DNA of 64,000 bases from NCBI RefSeq assembly GCF_000226095.1, contig NC_016474.1:3782001-3846000 (forward strand). The letters are read 5' to 3'. Within the stretch, counting starts at the first letter, position 1. Every line of letters begins with the position of its first letter. Origin of the DNA: Thermothelomyces thermophilus ATCC 42464 (lineage: Eukaryota; Ascomycota; Sordariomycetes; Sordariales; Chaetomiaceae). The notes below the pieces were generated by a model. That model had not been told where the DNA came from. It saw only the letters and a list, made by a program, of their open reading frames with translations, and did not search any database. This document shows positions 1 through 8,970 of the stretch, piece after piece. The position numbers were made by a program, and so were the translations under genes.

Positions 1-2341
1 TCAAATTCGTCTGCGTACCGCCCACCGAATCCAATTCTTCCTCCTGCCAGCCGCCTGGCCTACCCATCTCCGGGCTACTCATCCGCTGCGAGCCACACGC
101 CGGGAAATGGCGTAGCCGCAGGGCCGCCCGACCACGCGAGACTCGCTCCGCACGAACCGGCTGATGGTGATTCCCGACTCGACCACCTCTACACGACCAT
201 GCCAGCGGCTCCAGCGGCCCAGCCTCGGGCAGAGCAACAACCACCCCGCAAAAGAAGGCGATCGAGAGAGCCCGACTGGAAGGCCTTTTACAAAAATGGT
301 TTACCCAAAGAGATCATCGTCATCGAGGACACGCCCGAGCCAGAGCAACCGGATGCGGTCGCAGCCGCTTCGCAGGCGCTGACAAACGGCCGACAACACG
401 CCGCTTCCAATGGCGCACCCGGCTCCTCGGCCAAGAAGCGGAAACGGGATGATGAGCCGACACCCTACGATCCCGTGCACCATAGTGCTGCCATCGGCTC
501 CCATACCCCAAGCAAGTCCACTGTCGCGAGCGACCGAACAAACTCGGCCATCCACACCACGGCAGCGACCTCGCTTGGCTCGCTTTCGTCGAATGGCCAG
601 AACGGCCAGTATGAATACGATTCACCAGCGAGCCAGAGGCGAAAGAGAACGACCCGTCAGCAGATCGCCAACGAGGCCAGGCGTCGCGAGGCCGCGGGAT
701 GTGTTGATGCCCTCGCACACTATCGACCGCCTCCCTTCCCTCCCAAGAAGGCTCGCGACGTGCACATCAAGGTTATCCCGGATGTGAGTAGCCCGGTTCC
801 GGAACCGCTTTGCCAGTGACAGGCTGCTGACTACCACCTAGCCTCCTAATGCCAAGAACGTCCGCGTCGACGATGACGACGGCCACTATATCGTGGTCCC
901 GGATAACGATCTGACCGATAGGTGTAAGTCACCCCTCGGCCGTTTTCAATGCCGCCTAGGCACCCCTAGAATCCAGAGACTGATAGACCTCCCTTCACAG
1001 ACAAAATGGTCAAGCTGCTCGGGCAAGGCACGTTTGGCAAGGTCGTACAAGCCAAGGACAAGGTCACCAACAAGTTCGTCGCCATCAAAATCATCCGGTC
1101 TGTACAGAAGTACCGCGAAGCCAGCAAAATCGAACTCCGAGTGCTCGAAACGCTTCGAGCGAATGATGAGGAGAACCGGAACCGGTGCATTCACTTCCGA
1201 GACTGTTTCGACTACCGCGGGCACATCTGCATTGTTATGGATCTGCTCGGCCAGAGTGTGTTCGACTTTTTGAAGAGCAACAATTTCGTGCCCTTCCCGA
1301 ATAGTCAGATCCAGAACTTTGCCCGCCAGCTGTTGACCAGCGTTGCCTGTAAGGAAACTCTTCCCAGACCTCTTGGGGAAACGCGTGTTGACCTTGGCCA
1401 GTTCTCCATGATCTCAACCTGATCCACACGGACCTGAAGCCGGAGAACATCCTTCTCTGCAACAACGAGTACCAGACGTTTACGTACAACAGGAAGATCC
1501 CGTCGGCCAGCACCAACAACAGCAACCGCCAGGCTACCCAAAGAAAGGTGCTGCTCGACACCGAGATTAGGTTGATCGACTTCGGCTCGGCAACTTTTCA
1601 GGACGAATATCACTCATCAGTCGTGTCTACCCGCCATTACCGGGCGCCCGAAATCATCCTGGGGCTGGGATGGTCTTTCCCTTGCGACATCTGGAGCATC
1701 GGCTGCATTCTAGTCGAGTTCTACACCGGCGACGCCCTGTTTCAGACGCACGATAACCTCGAGCATCTGGCGATGATGGAGGCCGTCGTCGACGCCCGGA
1801 TCGACCCAGCGCTCGTCCAGCAGGTCAACAGGATGACGAGGAACGGCGGAAACCCCGCAGCCAAGTGCGTGCCAACCACCCACTCTCCCAGTTTGTTCAT
1901 GGAGATTAACGGATCCTAGGTATTTCAAGCGTCTCAAACTGGACTATCCTCTGCCAGAGACGACGCGCGCATCTAGAAGATTCGTCAAGGCCATGAAGCG
2001 GCTGCCGGTTGGTGTCCTCTCTCGCATCTGTCGTGATGGTGAGCCGCTAACATGTTTTGTAGGATATTATCCCCCCAACTACCAGGTTTCTGCAACTGTT
2101 CTTAGATCTCCTCCAGAAGATCTTTGTCTACGACCCCGCCCGGCGCATCACCGCGAAACAAGCTCTGGCGCACCCCTGGTTCCGCGAAGTTGCGCATCCC
2201 GACGACGGAACCGAAGCGGCGCGAATCCGTGCCGAGAAATTGAAACTGCGGGAGCAGCGGGAGCGAGAGCAGCGGGAGCGGGAGCTGTCCGGGACTACCC
2301 TGGGTCCGTCGGGCGTAGACGAGAGGTCGGTAAGGAGGTGA
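1..2341 (+). CDS. LAMMER/CLK-type dual-specificity protein kinase, 5' end outside the window
   Basis: Exons read as <1-783, 842-923, 1001-1348, 1402-1864, 1920-2007, 2063-2341, giving at least 680 residues; GT-AG introns of 53-77 bp, the last with a weak GTTGGT donor. The frame is open from base 1 through the ATG at 199, so 199 is probably internal and the true start lies left of the window. The N-terminal part is disordered (S, P, A, Q rich) with a basic RKRRR patch near 250, a likely nuclear signal. Kinase signs: glycine loop GQGTFGKVV (1021-1047), VAIK lysine (1087-1089), HTDLKPEN catalytic loop (1425-1448), DFGSA (1578-1592), and EHLAMME (1761-1781), the signature that names the family. 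A ~40-residue insert separates the catalytic loop and DFG. Family members phosphorylate SR splicing factors and affect growth and cell cycle in yeasts and aspergilli; that role here is inferred. The C-terminus ends in an E/R/Q-rich helix. Confidence 0.93.
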
Positions 2342-3330
2342 AATCAGATGCAACAAACGGCAAATGATCTCTGCGGAACAGCCCACCATGCTTGCTGTAT
2401 CAGCGAAGCGGGGGGAAATGACGATGGCATGTCTCCCTCAAGTTCGGTTCATGATTTTCCCCCTTTTTTACTGTGTCACCACCTATTCGCTCCTGGTGGG
2501 GCTGCAAATATGGGATGGAAGGGATAGGAAGAGAGGTTTCAGTATTATATTATCCATCACAGTTCGCGTTTCGTTGGGCAAGGCATCATAATGAATCGGG
2601 TTGGGGGGGGGGGGGGGGGCGCGGGGGCGAAGGGGCGTTGATTCGACTCTGATAGAAACGTGGCCGTCATCATACCCAGGGCGAGCAGCAAGCGAGGGAC
2701 GGACGTATATATAGGCGTGACACCCGGCACTGGCTTGAATGCGATGATCGATATTGTTTGCATGGCGGCACGCACTCATGGGACCCGAAGGTTCTCTCTT
2801 CTTAGAGTAGGGTCTTGTCCTTATTTTCCCTGGCCGTAGTGAATGCCGGGAAGGGGCGGGAGGCAGTTAGATGGCTTGTCTTGTTCAAGGTCCCCCCCCC
2901 CCCCCCCCAAAAAAAAACCTCCCCAATCCCCCTTTGTTCTGTTACTAACTTGGCACTCAGGCTCCTCCAAAACAAACCAAGGCATTGTTTGTGAATTCTG
3001 TGCGGTCAGTAGCAACAGAACATTGTTCATCTCGCGGCTTTTTATTCGTATTCCGTGTTCTGTCTCAGAAGGAAAGATTCTCCGGATCTCTCTGGCTGTT
3101 GAAGGAGGCGCCGACAACATCATGAACGTTCTTTGTGCCAGAGATGCTATATATGGCTTCGTTTTTGGCGCCACTCCACGGTCCGCTACCTTGACTATTT
3201 ATCCTTCGTTCGGAGGGGCGGCCTTCCTTCTCAGGTCCGGCAGCAACGGGACCTCTCTATCCATCCGTCAAGTCAAACCCGACCAGAAGACACCTCCGCC
3301 GCCGCTGAGCAGGTTGCCGACGGGAGGACC
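2342..3330. other. Intergenic region with G17 and C17 homopolymers
   Basis: About 990 bp between the kinase stop and the next start codon; it should hold the kinase 3' UTR and the promoter of the next gene. It contains a run of 17 G (2603-2619) and a run of 17 C followed by 9 A (2892-2917). No further convincing gene is seen. A frame open from 3133 joins the next gene but its residues before 3331 look unlike coding sequence. Confidence 0.6.
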
Positions 3331-4647
3331 ATGCAAGAAACCATGCCACCACCTCGTCTCCCAGCAGCCCCGTCCAATTCAGACCACGCCATCCGCGACC
3401 CTCTCTCTCGCCTCCCGCCCTCGGCCCTCCTCCAGTTTGCCTCCTTCCTCCTCTTCCCGGAACCCCGGCACCCCCTTTCACCCCGGACCCCGGTGGCGGC
3501 CGGGGTCCTGTCCCGGCTGGCCCGCGCCCTCCGTGAGACTCGCAACGCAGGCGGCGATAACTGCGGCGACCACGGCGACGGAAGACAGCAGCAGTGGGGA
3601 GAGGAGGAGGAGGAGGAGGAGGAGGAATATGGGGCTCTCTGTCCGGCGCACGCCGGGCTTGACGTCGACCTGGCGCGCTTCTGTCTGCGTCTGGTCAAGG
3701 TCGAGGTCGGGGTGCGGTGCGATGTCTTGAGGGCATGGGTTAACCGTCTGGGTGCGAAGGGAGTCGGCCCTGTCTCTGCTGATGGTTACATTCCTTCTTC
3801 TTCTTCTTCTGCTTCTTCTGCTTCTCCTCCTCCTCCTCCTCCTTTACTTCCTGTTGTGGAGGGGGAGATTAAGGGGAATAGGAGGTGGGAAGGGGAAGGG
3901 CACAGAGAGAGGATGGGAACGCTGGCTGGGGTCCTGAGCGGCATTGCGGGCTTGTTTCTGGGGCGCGCTGAGTGGGAAGAGCACTTCGTGGCCGGGGGTA
4001 TCGGCTGGTGTGAAGGGCGCGTGCTCGAGAAAGCCGAGAGCCGGTGTCCGGCGTGTGTGCTGGCTGTCGTGGGGGGCAAGGGGGAGGTACTGGTGGCATT
4101 GCGGGCGAATGCCTCGGGGAGGGCCAAGGGAAAGCAGCCGAGGCTGTTGAGGCTCGTGGATGCGTGGCTGCGGCTGAGGGGGCCTCGGGAGGAAGCGAAG
4201 ATGAAGGCCCAGAGTGATGCGCTAGCTGAGGAGGTGAGAGAAGTGAGGCGGCGGATGCGTGCGAGGAAGGTTGAGAAGAGGAAGAAGGGGAAGGAGGCCG
4301 GGCCGCACCATGATAGGGAGAGGGGCCAGAGCAGACATCGGGGTGGGTTACCGGCGGGGACCAAGTTTGTGCGTGGCGTGCCGATTCCGCATGTCAAGCT
4401 TCACCATGACCACCGCTACCACAACAACTCTTACCCCGTCAATATCGGGTTGGGCGATACCGGCAACCGGGCACCCTCGCCGTCCCAGGACGATGTAAGG
4501 CGGGGAGAAGACAACAACCTGTTCGCTGTTGATCTATCTCCGCCGGCCTCTCCTTCTTCCATCGAAGACGACGACCAATCAGCCGGTGAATATATCCCCC
4601 CTCACAAGTTTTGGTATCAGCAGGGCAGAGCGGGCATGCACGGATAA
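3331..4647 (+). CDS. Unrecognised ascomycete protein with acidic and Ser/Pro tracts and a basic C-terminal half
   Basis: About 438 residues, no intron seen. The frame is open from 3133, but ATG 3331 is preferred because the Met-Gln-Glu-Thr-Met start leads directly into a plausible helix (PLSRLPPSALLQFASFLLF); ATG 3343 is an alternative. Visible features are a Glu run (3600-3626), a Ser tract and Pro tract (about 3796-3846) between two compact blocks, a conserved-looking block around 3905-4170 with Trp and Cys (EWEEHF, GWCEGRVLEKAESRCPAC), and a Lys/Arg-rich helix (about 4195-4300) that may be a coiled coil or nuclear signal. I do not recognise the family. GC-rich codon use matches the neighbouring genes. 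The antisense ORFs here are shadows. Confidence 0.65.
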   Translation: MQETMPPPRLPAAPSNSDHAIRDPLSRLPPSALLQFASFLLFPEPRHPLSPRTPVAAGVLSRLARALRETRNAGGDNCGDHGDGRQQQWGEEEEEEEEEYGALCPAHAGLDVDLARFCLRLVKVEVGVRCDVLRAWVNRLGAKGVGPVSADGYIPSSSSSASSASPPPPPPLLPVVEGEIKGNRRWEGEGHRERMGTLAGVLSGIAGLFLGRAEWEEHFVAGGIGWCEGRVLEKAESRCPACVLAVVGGKGEVLVALRANASGRAKGKQPRLLRLVDAWLRLRGPREEAKMKAQSDALAEEVREVRRRMRARKVEKRKKGKEAGPHHDRERGQSRHRGGLPAGTKFVRGVPIPHVKLHHDHRYHNNSYPVNIGLGDTGNRAPSPSQDDVRRGEDNNLFAVDLSPPASPSSIEDDDQSAGEYIPPHKFWYQQGRAGMHG

Positions 4648-5289
4648 ACACCATGGCCGCCGGGCAAGCCAGCGGTTCACGGAGACGACCTGGGGAGACT
4701 TACTTCCGCATCTAGTGTGCGCTCGACTAACGGGCCACCCGCGCTGCCGAGACCTAGACTTGGTGTATGAAACCCTGACGTGAACTAGATGCCATCGATG
4801 GTTACTCAGGGAGAAGAAAAGCGGATTTGGAGGGAACTCAACCTCCGCCCTCCGCCCTCGGGCAGCTGTGCCGTGAAACAGGAACGAAAGAAAGTAGGTA
4901 GGTGACTTGCCTGTTCCCATGATCCGGGATCCCAATTTGCTCCATTAATGTCTGGCTGCCTTTCATCCATACGCGTACGTGATAGCTCGCTCCCTCGCCG
5001 CCTTCTTGAGGGGTAGGTAGCTAAGAACTAGTAGCAGACACCATGTTCAGTATCTCCTCCGAGAATTGATTTCCCTCATGTCGCCAGGCTATATATATGA
5101 CGGACCAAGCCACTTCCCAAGTACATATATGTGTCAAGCAAAGCCATGACAAGCATCTCTATAGTGCCTCTCTATATATCCATCCGCAATGCAGCTCCCA
5201 CCACTATCGTACAAGCTTGATGACCGACCCCCTTCTATTCCTTCTCTCTCTCTCTCTCTTTCTCGTTTCAACTCCATCATCATCAATAA
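4648..5289. other. Convergent intergenic region
   Basis: About 640 bp between the 3' ends of a + gene and a - gene, so both 3' UTRs lie here. AT content rises (TATATATA near 5091, a CT repeat near 5243-5260). No gene or RNA seen. Confidence 0.5.
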
Positions 5290-8265
5290 TCATACATCGC
5301 CGCCGTCGTCGCCGCCGCCCATGCGCTCCTCCACCTTCAGCAGCTCCCTAAGGGCGGGCAGGAACTGCTTGGCCTGCTTGAACTCGCCCAGGCGGACGCG
5401 CATCATGTCGAAGGCGAAGAGGACCTCGACGTCGCGCTTCTTCTGGCCACCGCTGCTGCCGCCGTTATTACCGCCGTCGCCGCCGTCGGTCGAGTTGCGG
5501 AGGAGCGCCTCCTCGTCGACGACGGGCAGCTTGGGGTAGCGCTGCGAGAAGTGGGTGAGCAGGATGCGGCGGGCCTCCATCCGGCGGCCGACCTCGAGGG
5601 CCTCGGAGAGGGTCGAGTGCTTCTTGGCGGCGGCGTCGCCCGCCAGCTCGTCCTCGAAGGTGCACTCGTGGACGAGCAGGTGGGCGCCGCGGGCGAGCTC
5701 GGCGAAGGGCCGCGACGGCCGGCAGTCGCCCGAGTAGGCCACCTTGAGGCCCGTGTCCGGGAAGGTGAGGACGGCGGCGGTGGCCTCGTAGCAGTGGTCG
5801 ACGAAGCAGGCCTCGACCCGGGGCAGCCGGGCCGCCCGGGCGTCCTCGTCCGGGACGGCGGGCGGCTCGGCGTGCCGGCCCGGCAGCGGGCGGCCGGCGC
5901 AGCGCAGGACGACGGGGACGATGCGGTCGAGGCCGAGATCCTGCACCTCGTGGAACTCGCGGACAAAGTCCTGGTACTTCTGGGTCGCGATGAGGGCGAG
6001 CTTGCCGCCTTCCTCCTCCGGGACGACCTCGCGCCAGCGGGCGATGACGCTGACGGTGCCGAGGTGGTGGTCGGCGTGGACGTGGCTGATGTAGATGGCG
6101 CGGAGGTCCCGCAGGACCTCGTCGGCGCCCTGGTGGCCCAGGGCGCGCCGGAGCTGGCCGAGCGTGTTCTCGCCGCAGTCGAGGAGGTAGCTGCCCCAGC
6201 CGGGCACCCGGATCAGCGTGGCCGACACGTTGCGATACTTGGACGGCATGGCCGACCCGGTGCCGAGCGGGATGATCTCGGTCTGCGGGCTCGGCAGGTC
6301 CTGCTGCGACCTGTCGACCTCGGCGCCGAAGGCCGGGTCCGAGATGGCCTTGCGGGCGGCGTCCGCGAGCCCCGGCACCTGCGGCGAATACGACCCCAGC
6401 TCCCACAGGGGTTTCTTGGTATCCATCGGCGGCACGACGGCGTCGGTGAGGAACGTCGACTTCGGGGCGAGCTGGAACTTCAGGCCGGGACGGCCGACCT
6501 CGGCGACGGCCTGCAGTTCTTCGCCGAGCGTGGCCGTCGGGTTGAAGTCGAAGGCGGGGAGCGGAAACCTGTCCCGGTCGACGCAGTTCATCTTGATGAG
6601 CTGTCCCGCGGGGGACTCGAGGGCCGGGACGTTGGGGCACAGCGAGCTGCTGAGCACAATGTGCCTGATTCCGGAGCGTGCCCGGACGAACTGCGCCAGC
6701 CGTTGGTCCTTCTCCAGGGTGACACCGGAGGAGAGGATCCAGAACATGGCACTGACGCCTTTCATGATCTCCGGATTCGACCATTCTGGGCGGCTGAGCA
6801 GGTCCTCGACGAGGTCCTCGGACGGCAGGTCGACCACGGCAAAACCTTGACCCTCGATGGGCGGCCCCAGGACCATGTCCGGGGTGACGACGACTCCGTC
6901 CTTGCCGGTCACGGTCTCGCCCGAGGTGAGCTTCTTGAAGTCCTGCTTGGCGACGCCGAGCTTCGTCGCGGCCTGGACGTTGAACTTGCCCCGTCGGGAG
7001 TGGCACTTGACAACGTAGCACATGGACTGCCGGGACGGCTCCGTGGGGGGCAGCTGCTCGATCTGGGCGGCCGGCCAGGGGAGCCGCACGAGAACCTTGG
7101 TGTCGGGGGCTTCGGAGGGGGGAGGGCCCTCGTAGGGCTCGATGTGGCCCTGCTCGTTCCTGATGAAGATCTTCGCGGGCAGCTGGACGTCTGCGAGCCT
7201 CAGCTCGCGCAGGGTATCGAGCTTCCACTTGGACGCAAACATGTCCTTGACGACGGCCTCCCGGATGTTCTGATCGGCCTCCTCCGTGTTCGTCGGGCCC
7301 TCCTCCTGCTCCTGCGGCTCCGAGGACGAGGACTCGCTCAGCTTCCGCTTCTTGGGCGAGCTCGGCCCGGAGCGGGCCCGGACCGCCGGCTTCTTCTTCT
7401 TCTCCTCCTCCTCCTCCTCCTCCCGCCCCTCCTTGGACAGCGGGATGGACCAGACCCTGATGTTCTCGTCCTCGTAATCGGGCTCGTCCTTCTTGGCCGT
7501 GTCGGCGCGGGGGTCGTGCCGCAGCTCCCTGGGGTGGACGGGGAGGGCCTTTCTGAGGATGAAACGGCGGGCGGTGGCCAGGAGATGGACCAGGTTCTTG
7601 CCGCCGTGTATGTTCAGGTGGGCGGAGACCGACTTGTTGTCCTTCTTGCCCTGGCTGCGGAGCTTCTCGTTGAGGGCTTCGACGTCGGCGATGGAGGCGG
7701 CCTTGAGGTCGGCGATGGTGAGGATCATGCCGAGCAGGCCGCCGGCGGTCTCCCAGTCGACGCGGCCGGTGAGGAAGATGTCGTGGATCTTGGCGAGCGA
7801 CACCTTGCGCTGGACCATGTTGCGCTGGGTGCCCTCGGCCATGCGGCCGAAGAGGTAGCGGCGGTTGTCAAAGTGCAGCATGAGACACGCCCCGGGCGTG
7901 TCCGCCGTCGGCGTGCTCACGATCTGGACGTAGGACAACATGCCGCTTGGCGGAGGGAGGACCGTGATGGCCGCGTGAGGGCGCTGGGGAGGGGCGACGG
8001 CGGGGGCGAGGATGTAGCGCGGCGTGCCCGTGTATCGATTGTGCGGCGCGTTCCTGACGGGACACGGGGTGAGATGGCGGAACGGCGACTTGAAGACCGG
8101 ACTGGCGCTCGATCGCCGGGGCTGCGGCGTGGCTTTTGCCTCAAGGCGGGCGAAGGAACGGAAGCAACGGGCAGAAGAAGAATGCTCGTCGCCGAATGCG
8201 CGCTGGAGTTTGCTGAGTTTGCTGAGTTTGGACGGGACCCGCACGCGCTTTGCTGCTGCATACAT
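5290..8265 (-). CDS. trz1: tRNase Z, long form (ELAC2/Trz1 type), tRNA 3' endonuclease
   Basis: 991 residues in one exon. tRNase Z cuts the 3' trailer from precursor tRNAs so that CCA can be added; long forms are two fused metallo-beta-lactamase halves with only the C-terminal half catalytic. Seen here: GTGSAMPSKYRN at residues 668-679, the zinc motif HVHADHH at 728-734, YSGDC, HECTFED (about 869) and HFSQRYP (about 906). The degenerate N-terminal half begins near MLSYVQIV and includes FLTGRVDWETAGGLLG. A charged low-complexity linker (E/K/S) lies around residues 275-320. Start: ATG 8265 gives a 108-residue Arg/Ser/Ala-rich, acid-poor leader like a mitochondrial presequence; the in-frame ATG at 7941 (residue 109) would give the nuclear form. 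Dual targeting by two starts is known for other eukaryotic long tRNase Z enzymes; here it is inferred. Confidence 0.94.
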   Translation of the reverse strand: MYAAAKRVRVPSKLSKLSKLQRAFGDEHSSSARCFRSFARLEAKATPQPRRSSASPVFKSPFRHLTPCPVRNAPHNRYTGTPRYILAPAVAPPQRPHAAITVLPPPSGMLSYVQIVSTPTADTPGACLMLHFDNRRYLFGRMAEGTQRNMVQRKVSLAKIHDIFLTGRVDWETAGGLLGMILTIADLKAASIADVEALNEKLRSQGKKDNKSVSAHLNIHGGKNLVHLLATARRFILRKALPVHPRELRHDPRADTAKKDEPDYEDENIRVWSIPLSKEGREEEEEEEKKKKPAVRARSGPSSPKKRKLSESSSSEPQEQEEGPTNTEEADQNIREAVVKDMFASKWKLDTLRELRLADVQLPAKIFIRNEQGHIEPYEGPPPSEAPDTKVLVRLPWPAAQIEQLPPTEPSRQSMCYVVKCHSRRGKFNVQAATKLGVAKQDFKKLTSGETVTGKDGVVVTPDMVLGPPIEGQGFAVVDLPSEDLVEDLLSRPEWSNPEIMKGVSAMFWILSSGVTLEKDQRLAQFVRARSGIRHIVLSSSLCPNVPALESPAGQLIKMNCVDRDRFPLPAFDFNPTATLGEELQAVAEVGRPGLKFQLAPKSTFLTDAVVPPMDTKKPLWELGSYSPQVPGLADAARKAISDPAFGAEVDRSQQDLPSPQTEIIPLGTGSAMPSKYRNVSATLIRVPGWGSYLLDCGENTLGQLRRALGHQGADEVLRDLRAIYISHVHADHHLGTVSVIARWREVVPEEEGGKLALIATQKYQDFVREFHEVQDLGLDRIVPVVLRCAGRPLPGRHAEPPAVPDEDARAARLPRVEACFVDHCYEATAAVLTFPDTGLKVAYSGDCRPSRPFAELARGAHLLVHECTFEDELAGDAAAKKHSTLSEALEVGRRMEARRILLTHFSQRYPKLPVVDEEALLRNSTDGGDGGNNGGSSGGQKKRDVEVLFAFDMMRVRLGEFKQAKQFLPALRELLKVEERMGGGDDGGDV
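7939..7941 (-). promoter_or_regulatory. Possible second start codon of tRNase Z (nuclear form)
   Basis: In-frame ATG at residue 109, exactly where family homology begins. Leaky scanning or a second transcript start would skip the Arg-rich leader. Confidence 0.45.
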
Positions 8266-8970
8266 TTATACAAGGTTTCCTTTGAAGCCGGCGCCTCCAC
8301 ACGCCGCGCTGTCATCAAACAGTCCGATGACTGGCTTCGCTTTCATAGGTCTCGGTCGTTTTGTGCGCGGGCCGGGGGAGCGGGGGCGGGGGATTGTAAA
8401 CGGTGACTCAATTAAACTAACCTCGGTCCGCCTCAGAGTAACTGAATCCTCCAAGGTTGTGGTGCACCAAAGTACAGAAAGCATGTATTGTGATTTATCT
8501 ATTCATGTAGTTATCTCGCGCATTGCTTGAATTCGATGAACATCTGTTAGCGGTCGAAAACGTGCCCGACCTTTTTTTTTTTTTTCTTTTCTGCTGGCTA
8601 ATTGCGGCCGCGGCCCTCTCTTAGAGTCCTCAATACGGCAGGCGGTGACGTGAAGGGTTAGGGTTCTGAGTGTATATACGCAACTCGTTCCTTGATGGAT
8701 GCCACGACCAATCTTTGTTCTTGCAAAGTTGGTAAGCAGCAGCAGCAGCGCTTGTGTTCTACGGATATACGCCGTGCTCAACTAAAACGGCGCTGATTCG
8801 TGACTCATACAAGCAGGGAATGCCCCTGTGTAGCCTCCCAGCCAAAGTATGCTGAATAGGAGATATCTACTCTCACGTAGTCCACTCCCACACCCTTCCC
8901 CGACACAGTACTTGGTCCTATAGCCCCCATATTACCTCCTTTTTCCCTGTCTCCCGTCGGCGCGCAGCTG
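8266..8970. other. Intergenic region upstream of tRNase Z
   Basis: About 700 bp holding the tRNase Z promoter and the 3' UTR of the next minus-strand gene. It contains a T-rich tract (8572-8590) and GGGTTAGGGTT (8655-8665), a telobox-like sequence. No gene seen. Confidence 0.5.

Noticed and set aside
2822-3730. A 295-codon + strand frame across the intergenic region and the start of the unrecognised gene
   Set aside because: It depends on the C17/A9 run and overlaps the gene at 3331 in another frame with Arg/Pro/Ser-rich content; no support.
5551-8406. A 951-codon open frame on the + strand opposite tRNase Z
   Set aside because: Antisense shadow: GC-rich codons leave the opposite frame open. 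It is Leu/Gly/Arg/Val-rich without motifs, while the minus frame has the full tRNase Z signature.
8655-8665. GGGTTAGGGTT, a telomere-like sequence
   Set aside because: Only about two units; a telobox or chance, not an interstitial telomere array.
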